Below are positions 53,232-62,690 of a DNA stretch of 64,000 nucleotides, piece after piece. The first letter of the stretch is position 1, and the number at the start of each line of letters is the position of its first letter. The position numbers and the translations under genes are program-made. The stretch comes from DIGJ01 sp041739345 (lineage in GTDB: Bacteria; Bacillota; Clostridia; Lachnospirales; Lachnospiraceae). Location of the stretch: assembly GCA_041739345.1 (NCBI GenBank), contig JBGSNZ010000022.1:1-64000 (forward strand), written 5' to 3'. The notes beneath the pieces are model-generated. The model was given only the letters and a program-made list of their open reading frames with translations. It searched no databases and was not told where the DNA came from.

Positions 53232-53489
53232 GTTCAAATTTATATTGAACAGGTTTCAAACTGTCATCCACCAGCAAGTGTTCATATTGTAGAATCAATC
53301 GTAGAAGATTTTAAGAACGGCAAAAAAGACCAAGAAGATTTCTGGATTCAGATGGCAGGAAAATTTATCTTAATTCGTTACTATGCGGTAAGAGATGATA
53401 AGGGTGAATACCTAGGAGTATTGGAAGTTACGCAGGATATAAAACCAATTCAAGAGATAACGGGTGAAAAGAGATTGTTATCCGAATAA
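53232..53489 (+). pseudogene. C-terminal remnant of a DUF438/PAS-domain protein
   Basis: An open frame without a start codon reads SNCHPPASVHIVESIVEDF, then DFWIQMAGKFILIRYYAVRD and a LGVLEVTQDIKPIQ ending, to TAA at 53487-53489. This is the C-terminal end of PAS proteins with a DUF438 domain and is well kept. No upstream part is present. The break falls just after the ligase stop, so a deletion probably joined them. Confidence 0.75.
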
Positions 53490-53502
53490 AATACGTTATT
53501 TA

Positions 53503-53532
53503 AATAAGCCGGGGATTGTTCCCCGGCTTATT
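53503..53532. terminator. Shared terminator after the PAS remnant
   Basis: AATAAGCCGGGGA (53503-53515) pairs perfectly with TCCCCGGCTTATT (53520-53532) in a short loop, between converging units. Confidence 0.75.
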
Positions 53533-54057
53533 CTTTGGATGTGTTATAAATTTCTTGGAACAACTGCGCTTGAATCTTACCTACTTCTTGGAATAATGAA
53601 ACCAAATGTTTCGTTTCACAATCGTATCCGATAAAGAAAAAGCCTTTGTAGAGAAACTCCATGGAAGATTCCAATAAAGAAGAGGAAACGGTGCTTTCGT
53701 GCAGATAGAAGGCAATCATTCGCAAAGCAGAGAATAATGAATTCTTTAAATAAAGTTCTTCTAAACTGCATTCTTTCAATTTGTCTAAGGTAAAATCATT
53801 ATTTTTGCCGCACGGACTAGCACAGTCGAAACATTTTGGAACCAATTTTCTTTTTCCTCGTGAATCGTTTTTATCAATCGTTGTATATCGTCCCTATCGT
53901 TTGCTTCATTGAAAGAAAGGTGTAAAGTACCAAGTAGCAGAGCATCATGTGTACTTTGCGTAGGGCGGTTAGCGTTACCTTCTGTAGAACGTGCGAGCCC
54001 AATGATAGCTCCGAATAGTTCCCTGTTTACATCACAGATCGATTCCATCGTTTCCAC
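53528..54057 (-). pseudogene. Frameshifted cysteine-containing helical protein
   Basis: Two overlapping frames make one protein. The first (from 54057) reads METMESICDVNRELFG to NWF near 53840; the second then continues PKCFDCASPCGKNNDF to the stop at 53528. One lost base near 53838-53845 (for example TTTCC to TTCC) explains the shift. Joined, the product would be about 170 residues, largely helical, with a CxxCxxxC site. It looks like a redox partner and lies behind a ferredoxin gene. I do not recognise the family with certainty. A sequencing error is possible. Confidence 0.65.
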
Positions 54058-54078
54058 TTAAATTTACCTCCGGTTAAT

Positions 54079-54267
54079 TTACTCAATTGTTATGATTGAA
54101 ACTGGGCAATTTTCACATGCTTCTTGTGCAGTGGCTTCTGCGCCAGATGGAATGGCATCAACATAAACTTCGGCAAGATCATCTTCTGCCATACGAAATA
54201 CTTCTGGGCAAGTAGCAGCACATAATCCACAAGAAATACAATTCGATCTGTCAATACATGCTTTCAT
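54079..54267 (-). CDS. Ferredoxin, single 4Fe-4S type
   Basis: This 62-residue protein has CISCGLCAATCPEVF (three cluster cysteines plus CP) and a further cysteine in ENCPVSI, giving one [4Fe-4S] cluster of the Fer4-type single-cluster ferredoxin. GGAG precedes the start at 54267; the upstream ATG at 54300 would add 11 residues. It lies first in a unit with the frameshifted cysteine protein. Confidence 0.87.
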   Translation of the reverse strand: MKACIDRSNCISCGLCAATCPEVFRMAEDDLAEVYVDAIPSGAEATAQEACENCPVSIITIE

Positions 54268-54492
54268 AATATACTCCAATCCGCCGCAATATTGCGGCAC
54301 CTATGCTGGTTATTATTTACAGTTATATACTATAATAATACGGTACAATTAGTTGTTGCTATGGCTACAAAAGATGAAAATATAGTTTAGAAGTATACAA
54401 ATTTTATACCTATATTTCCCAGTTCATCATTGAAAATATTATCATAGATAGTATAATAAATCTAGATATAAAAACGGGAGGAAAATAAGTAT

Positions 54493-55119
54493 ATGGATGA
54501 AAATGTTGTAAAGAAAAAAAGGACAAGCTGGCTTCTTATTATATTATGTTTGATTCTTTTTTTTCCGGTTGGAATACTATTATGGTATCGTAGATGGACC
54601 GAAGATAAAAAGGAAACAATAGCGAATAGTCAGAAAGTTATAAATACGGCATGGGTGGTTATATCATTTGGTGTGATTTATCTTATAATGACATTTACAG
54701 AAAAAGATGGTGCTAGTTATATTATTGGCTTCTTCGTATGTGTAGGGTTTGGATTATGGATGATGCATTGCGCAAAATCGATGAGAGCTCGTGGAGAAAG
54801 ATACAATCGGTATGTTAAGGTAATAAACGAAAGTGAGAAAACAAGAATCTCTGATATTGCATTAGCGGTTTCACTACCAGCGAATGTTGTTACAAAAGAT
54901 TTATATGAAATGATTGCTTCCGATTTTTTTCCAGGAGCATATTTAGATATGGAAAGGCAAGAGATCGTCTATGGAGAGAGAACTTCAATACAAAAGAAGC
55001 CGTTGAAAAAAGGAAAGTCAAAAATTATGATATGTTCTGGCTGTGGCGCTAGGAATGAGGTGTTTAAAGACGATTGTAAGGAATGCGAATATTGTGGTAC
55101 TTTAATTAGTTATGAATAA
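54493..55119 (+). CDS. Membrane protein with C-terminal zinc ribbon
   Basis: This 208-residue protein has three membrane segments (about 13-30, 50-66, 74-92), a winged-helix-like middle (ISDIALAVSLPANVVTKDLYEM), and a C-terminal zinc ribbon (CSGCGARNEV...CEYCG). I do not recognise a named family; such proteins are common in Firmicutes. GGGAGGAAAA lies before ATG 54493. Confidence 0.68.
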   Translation: MDENVVKKKRTSWLLIILCLILFFPVGILLWYRRWTEDKKETIANSQKVINTAWVVISFGVIYLIMTFTEKDGASYIIGFFVCVGFGLWMMHCAKSMRARGERYNRYVKVINESEKTRISDIALAVSLPANVVTKDLYEMIASDFFPGAYLDMERQEIVYGERTSIQKKPLKKGKSKIMICSGCGARNEVFKDDCKECEYCGTLISYE

Positions 55120-55152
55120 ATATTTAATAGTATAACCATTTTAAAATACAAA

Positions 55153-55197
55153 GGTCTTATATAGCAAAGATGTAACACTATATAAGACCATATTTTT
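55153..55197. terminator. Terminator between converging genes
   Basis: GGTCTTATATAG (55153-55164) pairs perfectly with CTATATAAGACC (55178-55189), then ATATTTTTT. Confidence 0.82.
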
Positions 55198-56741
55198 TAC
55201 AGAATTGTTAAATAGAGTGCATGCATAATGTCCTTTGTTGATATATATAGCTGATCAAACAACGATTGATATTTTTGGTAAGTGATGTGAGTTTCCCTGT
55301 TTGGATAATACGTTTTTCCTGGCTGAATAAATTTTGTGAGTGCCTCAAAATCCTCAAAACCCGGGTGTTTTATAGCAGTCGCGGCCATCATGGCATCCCC
55401 AAAACATGCTCCGATGGTGATGGCAGGTGTATTGATTTCTTTGCCCGTAACATCGGCAACGATTTGCATCCAAATTGGATTTTGTACCCCACCCCCTACA
55501 GCAAAAATTTGATCTATGGATACTTCGTGGTGTGATTCCATGATTTTTATCTGCTGTTCAATGGAGTATGCGATGGACTCCAAAGCACTCCGGTACATAT
55601 GCTTTCTTGTATGCGATAACGTCAAACCAAGAAGACATCCTTTAGCCAGAGGGTCATTTACTGGAGTTCGTTCTCCGGCAAAATATGGAAGGGTAATAAG
55701 ACCATCACTTCCAGCTGGAATCTCTTCTAGTCCATCTGCCATTGCCTGATATGCATCATATCCAGAGTCTTTTTCGGATAAAAGAGCTTCTGGAAAAATA
55801 TTATCACGATACCATTTGGTAAGTGAGCCAGCTGTATTAGTTCCAGCTGAAATATCACACAAACCGGGTACAATAAATTCTTCTCTCCATAAACGGTCAT
55901 CATCTACTAGCGTTTTTGTACCTAAGATCATATAGATGGACGAACCAAATTGTATCATCATGTTTCCAGCTGTTACAATACCGATACTGATGGCTTCGGC
56001 ACCAGAATCATCCGTGCCTGTAATAACTGGAGTACCCTCTAAAAGGTCAGTTTCCATGGAGGCTTTCTTGGTGACATATCCAGCAATTTCGTTTGCTTCC
56101 TTTATAGTGGCTAGTTGATCGGGACGGCAGATTGGCTGACAAAGTTTCTCATTTGGGCTGCCATCTTTGTTATAGAGTGGATTGAAACTTGCGAGACCTA
56201 AAAAGCGGTCTATCACAAATTCACCAGTTAATTTGGCAGTTATAAAAGTAGATGCAGTAACAAATTTATGAGTTTTGGCATAGATTTCCGGCTCGTTGTT
56301 TTTTATCCATAATATTTTTGGCATAACATCAGAAGAACATAGTTGACGTCCGTACCACTCTTTGATCTGAGACTCACCATAAAGTAACGTCAATTCTTCC
56401 ATCTCGTTGGTTGCACGTGAGTCGATACCATATAAAATCGCTTTACGAAGTGGATTACAAAATTCATCAACTGGCAAACAATCCGCTCCTAGGGCGCTGG
56501 CTCCCACCGCCTTAATATCCCTTGGATCTATCCGAGAGTCTGCTATAAGCTTTTTACTGATACTACAAAAATCTTCCCACCAATCCTTGTTGGCATCATG
56601 CTCATAAAAACCCGGTTTTGGATTAGTCATGGAGTGTGAAACACTGTAAGAAGTAATAATGTTACATTCCTGATCAATAATGACTCCTTTGCTGGAGTTT
56701 GTTCCTGTATCGATTCCCATAAAATATACTTTTTGACTCAT
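55197..56741 (-). CDS. FGGY-family carbohydrate kinase
   Basis: This 514-residue protein begins with GIDTGTNSSKGVIID, the phosphate-binding motif of FGGY kinases, and has GTDDSGAEAISIGI, PYFAGERTPVNDP and the VGGGVQNPIWMQIVADVTG signature. Xylulokinase or gluconokinase-like by general pattern; the sugar is unknown. It is the second gene of a two-gene unit behind an amidohydrolase gene (28 bp). Confidence 0.87.
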   Translation of the reverse strand: MSQKVYFMGIDTGTNSSKGVIIDQECNIITSYSVSHSMTNPKPGFYEHDANKDWWEDFCSISKKLIADSRIDPRDIKAVGASALGADCLPVDEFCNPLRKAILYGIDSRATNEMEELTLLYGESQIKEWYGRQLCSSDVMPKILWIKNNEPEIYAKTHKFVTASTFITAKLTGEFVIDRFLGLASFNPLYNKDGSPNEKLCQPICRPDQLATIKEANEIAGYVTKKASMETDLLEGTPVITGTDDSGAEAISIGIVTAGNMMIQFGSSIYMILGTKTLVDDDRLWREEFIVPGLCDISAGTNTAGSLTKWYRDNIFPEALLSEKDSGYDAYQAMADGLEEIPAGSDGLITLPYFAGERTPVNDPLAKGCLLGLTLSHTRKHMYRSALESIAYSIEQQIKIMESHHEVSIDQIFAVGGGVQNPIWMQIVADVTGKEINTPAITIGACFGDAMMAATAIKHPGFEDFEALTKFIQPGKTYYPNRETHITYQKYQSLFDQLYISTKDIMHALYLTIL

Positions 56742-56769
56742 TTTTGAATTCCTTCCCCTTTATCGGTTG

Positions 56770-58311
56770 TCACAAATTGTTATATACAACGTTGCCATCG
56801 ACCAATGTAAGGCAGACATTTGCATTTCGGATTTCTTCCAGCGGTGTGGTAAACAAATTGTGGCTTAGTACAGCAATATCAGCAAGCTTACCTGGTTCAA
56901 GCGTTCCAAGACTGTCTTCGAAACCGAGATTATATTGGCCACCAAAACTCCATGCTTTCAAAAGTTCATGCAAAAGTAGCGTATTCTCTGCATTATATGG
57001 TTCCCCACCTTCTGGAAATCTAGCACCAACAGTATGGTAGACAGATTCTGGAATGTCGTCAAACAATAGTGGTAAATCCGTACCGCATGAAATGGTTATA
57101 TTACTATCTGCCATTTTTCTGCGATTCCAGTAGTTTTTTCCTCGTTCCATCCCGATTTTTTCTTGAATCATAGCTAGTTTATCGTTTCGATTTGCAATGG
57201 ACATAATCTGAGGGTATATTTCTGCAATAATTCCAAGCTGTCCCATACGCTCTAGATCCTTTGGATCAGAACATTCTAAATCGGTAATGGCATGACGGTT
57301 TTTTAGAGTTCCGTCTGCATTTTTCTGGCATTTTTCATAGATATCAATGACTTTTTCAATGGCACGGTCACCTTGTGCATGCAAGGAAAAACGGAAGTCT
57401 TCTCTGTCTACTGCAAGTGCATCTTGTTCCAATGTATTCCAATCTATTTCTTTTGCACAACAAGTATTTATACAAAGATAAGGTTCTTTCATTTCTCCTT
57501 CTATCTGACTGATAGAACCATCCGTCATCTGATTGTATCCGGAAAAATGTACATAATTACCAGTGAATTTTTCACGCATATTACGCCCGAATGCTAAGTT
57601 CATAGGTGATCCTACTGGTTGACTCATAAAACTGACACGAACGGTAAGCTCTTTATGTTTTTCTAATTTATCTAATTCTTCTGTAAATTCCCAAAAATCA
57701 TCAAAACCCATTTCTTTTATAGAGGTAATACCTCTGGAGTTCATAAATTTTAAATAATTTTTAAATGCGGGCACGGAAAAATTCGTATCGTTAAGTACAT
57801 ATTTTAGTAGTCTCCAATAACTTTCTGAGTAACAGGTCTCAGGTGTGAATTGATATGTATTGATAGCTGCGGTGTTCATAAAACAGCTTTCACTATCTTT
57901 TTGAAACAGGACAACAGGTACCACACCAAACGTACTATCCAAAAATTCTCTTGTCAGATTGGAAAAATTCGGATTAACGCCTCTGCCTAGAAGTGTAGCC
58001 CCTTTGTTTTGCTTTGATTGGTATGTATGGAAAAATTCTAACAGTGTAGTTTCTGTTTCACAATGTTCTAAATCAATTCCGGCAATGCTAAGTAGATATC
58101 CGGTGAAGAAGCAATGGGCATCAGTAAAACCTGGACAAACCAGCCGATCACCTAAGTTAAATACTTGTGTATGGCTGTCAATGTATTCAGATCCATCGGT
58201 TTTGTTAACAGCGAAAATCGTGTTTCCTTTCATTGCAATGCATCCACTGATTGGATGCTCGCTTAATCCAGTGAAAATAGCACTGGATTGTAATAAAATA
58301 TCTGCTTTCAT
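56770..58311 (-). CDS. YtcJ-like metal-dependent amidohydrolase
   Basis: This 513-residue protein belongs to the amidohydrolase_3 group: CPGFTDAHCF at the first metal site (here DAHC rather than the usual HxH), SLHAQGDRAIEK with a metal histidine, and a C-terminal GTLEPGKLADIAVL. The family hydrolyses amides or related bonds, often of exotic substrates. GGAGG lies before the start at 58311; the ATG at 58338 lies before that site. It is divergent from the BtpA gene. Confidence 0.85.
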   Translation of the reverse strand: MKADILLQSSAIFTGLSEHPISGCIAMKGNTIFAVNKTDGSEYIDSHTQVFNLGDRLVCPGFTDAHCFFTGYLLSIAGIDLEHCETETTLLEFFHTYQSKQNKGATLLGRGVNPNFSNLTREFLDSTFGVVPVVLFQKDSESCFMNTAAINTYQFTPETCYSESYWRLLKYVLNDTNFSVPAFKNYLKFMNSRGITSIKEMGFDDFWEFTEELDKLEKHKELTVRVSFMSQPVGSPMNLAFGRNMREKFTGNYVHFSGYNQMTDGSISQIEGEMKEPYLCINTCCAKEIDWNTLEQDALAVDREDFRFSLHAQGDRAIEKVIDIYEKCQKNADGTLKNRHAITDLECSDPKDLERMGQLGIIAEIYPQIMSIANRNDKLAMIQEKIGMERGKNYWNRRKMADSNITISCGTDLPLLFDDIPESVYHTVGARFPEGGEPYNAENTLLLHELLKAWSFGGQYNLGFEDSLGTLEPGKLADIAVLSHNLFTTPLEEIRNANVCLTLVDGNVVYNNL

Positions 58312-58597
58312 AAAATACCTCCATTTTAATTGAATCATAGTAAATAAGTTTATTGAAAAAATATACCGATTATTTCATGATGATACCACAGCAAAGATTT
58401 TGATTCAATTGTTAAAGTGTGCAAAGATACTTTTTCGTTGATTAGCCTAAATAAAACAGAATTAATTGTGCAATATTAACAAAATGGAATTAAAAGTGGT
58501 TTGAAATATAGAAATGTTGTTGACTAAATAAAAAAGCAATGATATCCTAAGTGGTATAAGTAATCAACTAACATGTATAGAATGTGGAGGGAAAGAA

Positions 58598-59401
58598 ATG
58601 CTTTGGACGGAAGAAATGTTTCAGACGAAGAAACCAATCATAGCAATGCTTCATATGGATGCACTGCCGGGAGATCCTGTGTTTGGAAAAAAGGATTCTA
58701 TGATAAAAATCGTAAATCAGGCAAGAGAGGACTTAAGATCGTTACAAGAAGGAGGTGTGGATGGAATCCTCTTTTCAAATGAATTCAGCCTACCTTATGA
58801 AAGAAACATGAGTTTTATAACTCCTGCGTGTATGGCGAGAGTAATAGGAGAGCTTATGCAAGAAATAAAAGTTCCATTTGGAGTAGATTGCATTTCTGAT
58901 GGATTGGCAACGATAGAGCTTGCAGCAGCAGTAGGAGCAGATTTTGTTAGGGGTACATTTAGCGGTGTTTATGTGGGCGATGGAGGACTTTATAATAATG
59001 ATTTTGCTAAGTTGCTTCGAAGAAAAGCTGCGTTGCCTTTGGATGATTTGAAGATGCTCTATTTTATAAATCCAGAATCAGACAAAAATCTGGATATCAG
59101 AGAGTTAAAAGAGATCGCTAAGTCGTTGATATTTAAAGCGCATCCAGATGGCTTTTGCATTTCTGCATCGGCTGCTGGTCAGGATGTAGAAGATGAGCTG
59201 ATTCGTAGTGTAAAACAAGCAGCTCCGGATATGGTCATATTATGCAATACAGGATGCCGTGTGGAAACCATCGAACAGAAGCTTTCCAGCGCTGATGCGG
59301 CAGTAGTAGGAACTACATTTAAGGAAAATGGCGATTTCTACAAACATATTGATGTGAAACGTGTCAAAGAGTTTATGGCAGTTGTACAGAACTGCCGATA
59401 G
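58598..59401 (+). CDS. BtpA/SgcQ-family TIM-barrel protein
   Basis: This 267-residue protein has IIAMLHMDALPGDP near the start, GVDGILFSNEFSLPY, and AAAVGADFVRGTFSGVYVGDGG, typical of the BtpA family (including SgcQ of E. coli). Members are TIM barrels of unclear function that accompany sugar genes in many bacteria. ATG 58598 follows GGAGG. It leads the rightward frl-like locus. A weak promoter (TTGACT 58520, 17 bp spacing) lies upstream. Confidence 0.85.
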   Translation: MLWTEEMFQTKKPIIAMLHMDALPGDPVFGKKDSMIKIVNQAREDLRSLQEGGVDGILFSNEFSLPYERNMSFITPACMARVIGELMQEIKVPFGVDCISDGLATIELAAAVGADFVRGTFSGVYVGDGGLYNNDFAKLLRRKAALPLDDLKMLYFINPESDKNLDIRELKEIAKSLIFKAHPDGFCISASAAGQDVEDELIRSVKQAAPDMVILCNTGCRVETIEQKLSSADAAVVGTTFKENGDFYKHIDVKRVKEFMAVVQNCR

Positions 59402-59499
59402 GTATATGATAAGGCATACTAATAAAAATAGACAAAAAAATGTTAAAATATGTCAATTATATATTCGTTTCATACAAATAGAGCTTATAAGATTGCATG

Positions 59500-59511
59500 G
59501 TTTGGTATAAT
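59500..59511 (+). promoter_or_regulatory. Extended -10 promoter before the FrlD-like gene
   Basis: TTTGGTATAAT (59501-59511) gives a TG-extended -10, 33 bp before ATG 59544. The -35 region is weak. The 142-bp gap after the BtpA gene fits a separate promoter. Confidence 0.5.
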
Positions 59512-59543
59512 AAAACAATTAAGATGTATATTCGGAGGAAACT

Positions 59544-60341
59544 ATGAAGGCAGCAGCAATTGGAGATAACTGTATTGACGTTTATGAAAAAATAGGTAAA
59601 AAGTATCCAACTGGCAATATTGTAGATACCGGAGTGAATTTGCAGCGCTTAGGAATTCCAGTATCGATTATCAGTACGACTGGTTCGGATGAGAATGGAA
59701 ACTGGATGAGAGAAGCTCTTATGAAGGAGAATCTGGATCTAAGTCATTTTAAAACTGCAAAAGGGATAACGGCCATTACTTATATGGATATGAATGGCTT
59801 AGACCGAGTACATGGAGAGTACATAGAGGGTGTTTTGGAAACGATAGTATTTGACGAGGAAGACATCCGCTTTGCTGCCGATCATACACTGATTCATACT
59901 GCACTTTGGGGAAAGGCGGAAGATACGCTTCCAAAAATAAAGGAGCTAAATGAGAAGGTGCAAATTAGTTTTGACTATGCAGACAGACTTACGCATGAAC
60001 TGGTTGAGCGTACCCTTCCATATGTAGACTATGGATTTTATTCTTATCACAAAGAAAGAGATTCCTTTATTGAAGATTTTCTAAAAGATAAAGTCGAACG
60101 TGGAATGAAGGTAGCTGTTGTTACGTTTGGTGAAAAAGGCAGTTTGGCATATGATGGAAACCGTTTCTATGATGGAACTATCTATAAGGCAGAGGTTGTA
60201 AATACGGTCGGTGCAGGAGACAGCTTTATAGCAGGATTTCTCTATGGAATCTTAATGGAACAGGATATTGAAGGTTGCCTTAACACTGGAGCAAAGTTAG
60301 CGTCTGAAATAATTTCTGTCTTTGAACCTTGGGTGATGTAA
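59544..60341 (+). CDS. FrlD-like PfkB-family sugar kinase
   Basis: This 265-residue kinase is close to FrlD, the fructoselysine 6-kinase: AAIGDNCIDVYEKIG, DRVHGEYIEGVL, HTALWGKAEDTLP and the catalytic NTVGAGDSFIAGF. In FrlD the substrate loop reads GGNAVNVA; here it is TGNIVDTGVN, so the substrate may differ. GGAGG precedes ATG 59544. The stop abuts the next start (TAAATG). Confidence 0.87.
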   Translation: MKAAAIGDNCIDVYEKIGKKYPTGNIVDTGVNLQRLGIPVSIISTTGSDENGNWMREALMKENLDLSHFKTAKGITAITYMDMNGLDRVHGEYIEGVLETIVFDEEDIRFAADHTLIHTALWGKAEDTLPKIKELNEKVQISFDYADRLTHELVERTLPYVDYGFYSYHKERDSFIEDFLKDKVERGMKVAVVTFGEKGSLAYDGNRFYDGTIYKAEVVNTVGAGDSFIAGFLYGILMEQDIEGCLNTGAKLASEIISVFEPWVM

Positions 60342-60974
60342 ATGAAAAAGAGAATTTTGTGCTTTGGAGACTCCAATACCTGGGGGTATATAGCAGGAAA
60401 AGGGACTCGCTTTTCAGAAGAGAAGCGTTATACAGGTATTATAGCAAGAGAACTTGGTGAAGATTATGTAGTCATTGAGGAAGGGTTAAACGGAAGGACC
60501 ACTGCTTTTTCTGACCGAATCGAACCGCAGCGGTGTGCATTGGAACATATTATGCCGATATTGCTTTCTCAATTGCCATTAGATTACATGGTAATTATGT
60601 TGGGCACCAATGATACAAAAACACATTTTCATGTAAATGCAGTAGAAATCGGATATGGAATGGAAGAACTGCTAGCGAACGTTTTTTATATACTGAAGCG
60701 ATGGAATTCAAGCGCAAAGGTCTTATTAGTGGCGCCCACGCCAATCCAGCCAGTGGATGATCCGATGTTCAATCAGGCTTCAGAAATCAAAAGTAGACAG
60801 CTTGGTACGATATATAAAGGTCTAGCAAACGAGTATGGTTGCTTATATCTGGATGCAGGAAACCTCAATATGAATCTTTCGGTAGATGGCATTCACCTAA
60901 ATAAAGAAAGCCATAAGATACTTGGAAACGAAATTGCAAGAATGATAAAAATAGAGGAGAATGGAGGAATTTAA
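60342..60974 (+). CDS. SGNH/GDSL-family hydrolase
   Basis: This 210-residue protein has the four blocks of SGNH esterases: CFGDSNTWGY (catalytic Ser), EGLNGRTTAF, MLGTNDTK and DGIHLN (Asp/His). No signal peptide, so it is cytoplasmic. It would cleave an ester, for example an acylated sugar derivative. Its start and stop abut the neighbouring genes (TAAATG on each side), which shows tight translational coupling. Confidence 0.87.
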   Translation: MKKRILCFGDSNTWGYIAGKGTRFSEEKRYTGIIARELGEDYVVIEEGLNGRTTAFSDRIEPQRCALEHIMPILLSQLPLDYMVIMLGTNDTKTHFHVNAVEIGYGMEELLANVFYILKRWNSSAKVLLVAPTPIQPVDDPMFNQASEIKSRQLGTIYKGLANEYGCLYLDAGNLNMNLSVDGIHLNKESHKILGNEIARMIKIEENGGI

Positions 60975-61805
60975 ATGAAACTTGGAATGTTTACATCTGG
61001 CTATCAGAGAAATCCGCTGGAACATTGTTTCGAAGATGCACATCGGTTTGGATACGATTTTATCGAACTATGGGGCGGCCGACCACATGCATATGCGCCG
61101 GATCTAGAAGCTGGTGAAATAAACGAAGTGAAACGCCTGATTGATAAGTATCAGATGCCGGTACTGGGCTATACGCCAGAACATAATGCCTATCCATATA
61201 ATTTTATGATTGGAAGTGAGCATCAAAGACAAGATGCAGTCGATTATCTGAAACTTAGTCTAGATATGGCAAAAGAGATGAATGCCGATTATATGTTAAT
61301 TTCTCCTGCACATGCAGGATATCTTGCCAGCTATGACGAAATTTGGAATCGGATGGTAAAAACGATACGGGAATTAACCGAACATGCGGAAAAGACTGGC
61401 GTGAAACTAGTAGTAGAAACATTGACTCATTATGAGACGAATGCATTTAAAAATGCAAATGATCTGTTGGAACTATTTAAACGGATTGATTCACCTTATC
61501 TGGTGGGAATGTGCGACATCGTACCGCCATTCGTACAACATGAGAGTATTATGGCATATCTGGAAAAACTGGGAAAGAAAATGTATCACATGCACATTAT
61601 TGACGGTGATCAGGGAACAGACAGTCATATTGTGCCGGGAGAAGGTTCAATACCACTTCCTGAATTAATCAAAGAATTAAAGTATGCCGGGTATGAAGGA
61701 ACGGCAACGCTAGAACTTGTAACCGGCTATATTAATGAACCAAGACTCTATGCCAGAAGGGCCATTGACCAGGTTCGTACCTATATGATGGATGCAGGAT
61801 ATTAA
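60975..61805 (+). CDS. FrlC-like sugar epimerase/isomerase
   Basis: This 276-residue protein is close to FrlC, the fructoselysine 3-epimerase: MKLGMFTSGYQRNPLEH, GGRPHAYAPDLEAG, MPVLGYTPEHNAYPYN, ELVTGYINEPRLYARR. The metal-binding Glu, Asp and His residues (VETLTHYE, CDIVPP, MHIIDGD, LELVTG) can be seen. FrlC interconverts psicoselysine and fructoselysine. Together with the FrlD-like kinase it points to a related ketose-amine substrate. Confidence 0.88.
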   Translation: MKLGMFTSGYQRNPLEHCFEDAHRFGYDFIELWGGRPHAYAPDLEAGEINEVKRLIDKYQMPVLGYTPEHNAYPYNFMIGSEHQRQDAVDYLKLSLDMAKEMNADYMLISPAHAGYLASYDEIWNRMVKTIRELTEHAEKTGVKLVVETLTHYETNAFKNANDLLELFKRIDSPYLVGMCDIVPPFVQHESIMAYLEKLGKKMYHMHIIDGDQGTDSHIVPGEGSIPLPELIKELKYAGYEGTATLELVTGYINEPRLYARRAIDQVRTYMMDAGY

Positions 61806-61823
61806 AAGAAAAGAGGAAAAAAG

Positions 61824-62672
61824 ATGTTTATCGATATGCATGTACATCCGGCTTTTTTTGAACCGATAAACGAGAATACCGAAGTTGAAGAAATGCGACA
61901 TAATGTACTTAATATTCATAAAAACGGTACAGCACCACTTGTGCATATTTTCAATCAGATGAAGTGTGCTTCACTAGATCGTCTATGTCTATTGCCAGAG
62001 GACTATACCACCCAGGTTGGACAGGCTGTTGTAACAAATGAAGAAATTCAAAGGCTTGTTGATTTGGCACCAGATAAATTCATTGGATTTGCTGGGGCAG
62101 ATCCATATGATGAACGCGCAGCCGAAAAACTTGAGTACGCATTTACACAACTTAACTTAAGTGGCTTAAAACTCCATCCATCCAGACAGCATTTTTATCC
62201 AAACGATGCAATACTAAGGCCTTTGATTGAAGTATGTGAACGATATAATAAACCGATTATTTTTCACAGCGGCTTGTCGATGGAACCAGATACTTATACG
62301 AAGTATGCAAGACCGACGGAGTTTGAAGAACTGGCCGCAAACCATCCAAATTTAAGGATTTGCCTGGCACATTTTGGGTGGCCATGGGTGCAGGAAACTG
62401 CCATGCTAATGCTAAAGTATCCCAATGTATATGCGGATACTGGTCTTTTGTATTTTGACAATGCCTATGAGTTTTATGAACGAGTGTTTCACCATGATAT
62501 TCCTGTTACCTGGATAGATAGAAGTCTTCGCCATCAGGTGATGTTTGGAAGCAATAATCCACGCTTTGAGCAGATACGCATGGCAGATGCGATTACAAAA
62601 CTTGGATATAGGGACAGTACATTGGAACTTATCAAAGGTGGGAATGCAATGGAGTTTCTGAATGGGCGATAA
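61824..62672 (+). CDS. Amidohydrolase_2-family metal-dependent hydrolase
   Basis: This 282-residue protein starts MFIDMHVHPAF, holding the HxH metal site, and later has GLKLHPSRQHF, IFHSGLS and CLAHFGWPW metal-ligand regions, and GSNNPRFE near the end. The family cleaves amides or decarboxylates acids. AAGAGGAAA lies before ATG 61824. In the locus it may release an amine or acid from the modified sugar. The real substrate is unknown. Confidence 0.85.
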   Translation: MFIDMHVHPAFFEPINENTEVEEMRHNVLNIHKNGTAPLVHIFNQMKCASLDRLCLLPEDYTTQVGQAVVTNEEIQRLVDLAPDKFIGFAGADPYDERAAEKLEYAFTQLNLSGLKLHPSRQHFYPNDAILRPLIEVCERYNKPIIFHSGLSMEPDTYTKYARPTEFEELAANHPNLRICLAHFGWPWVQETAMLMLKYPNVYADTGLLYFDNAYEFYERVFHHDIPVTWIDRSLRHQVMFGSNNPRFEQIRMADAITKLGYRDSTLELIKGGNAMEFLNGR

Positions 62673-62690
62673 ATTGGAGGTATAAGCAGG

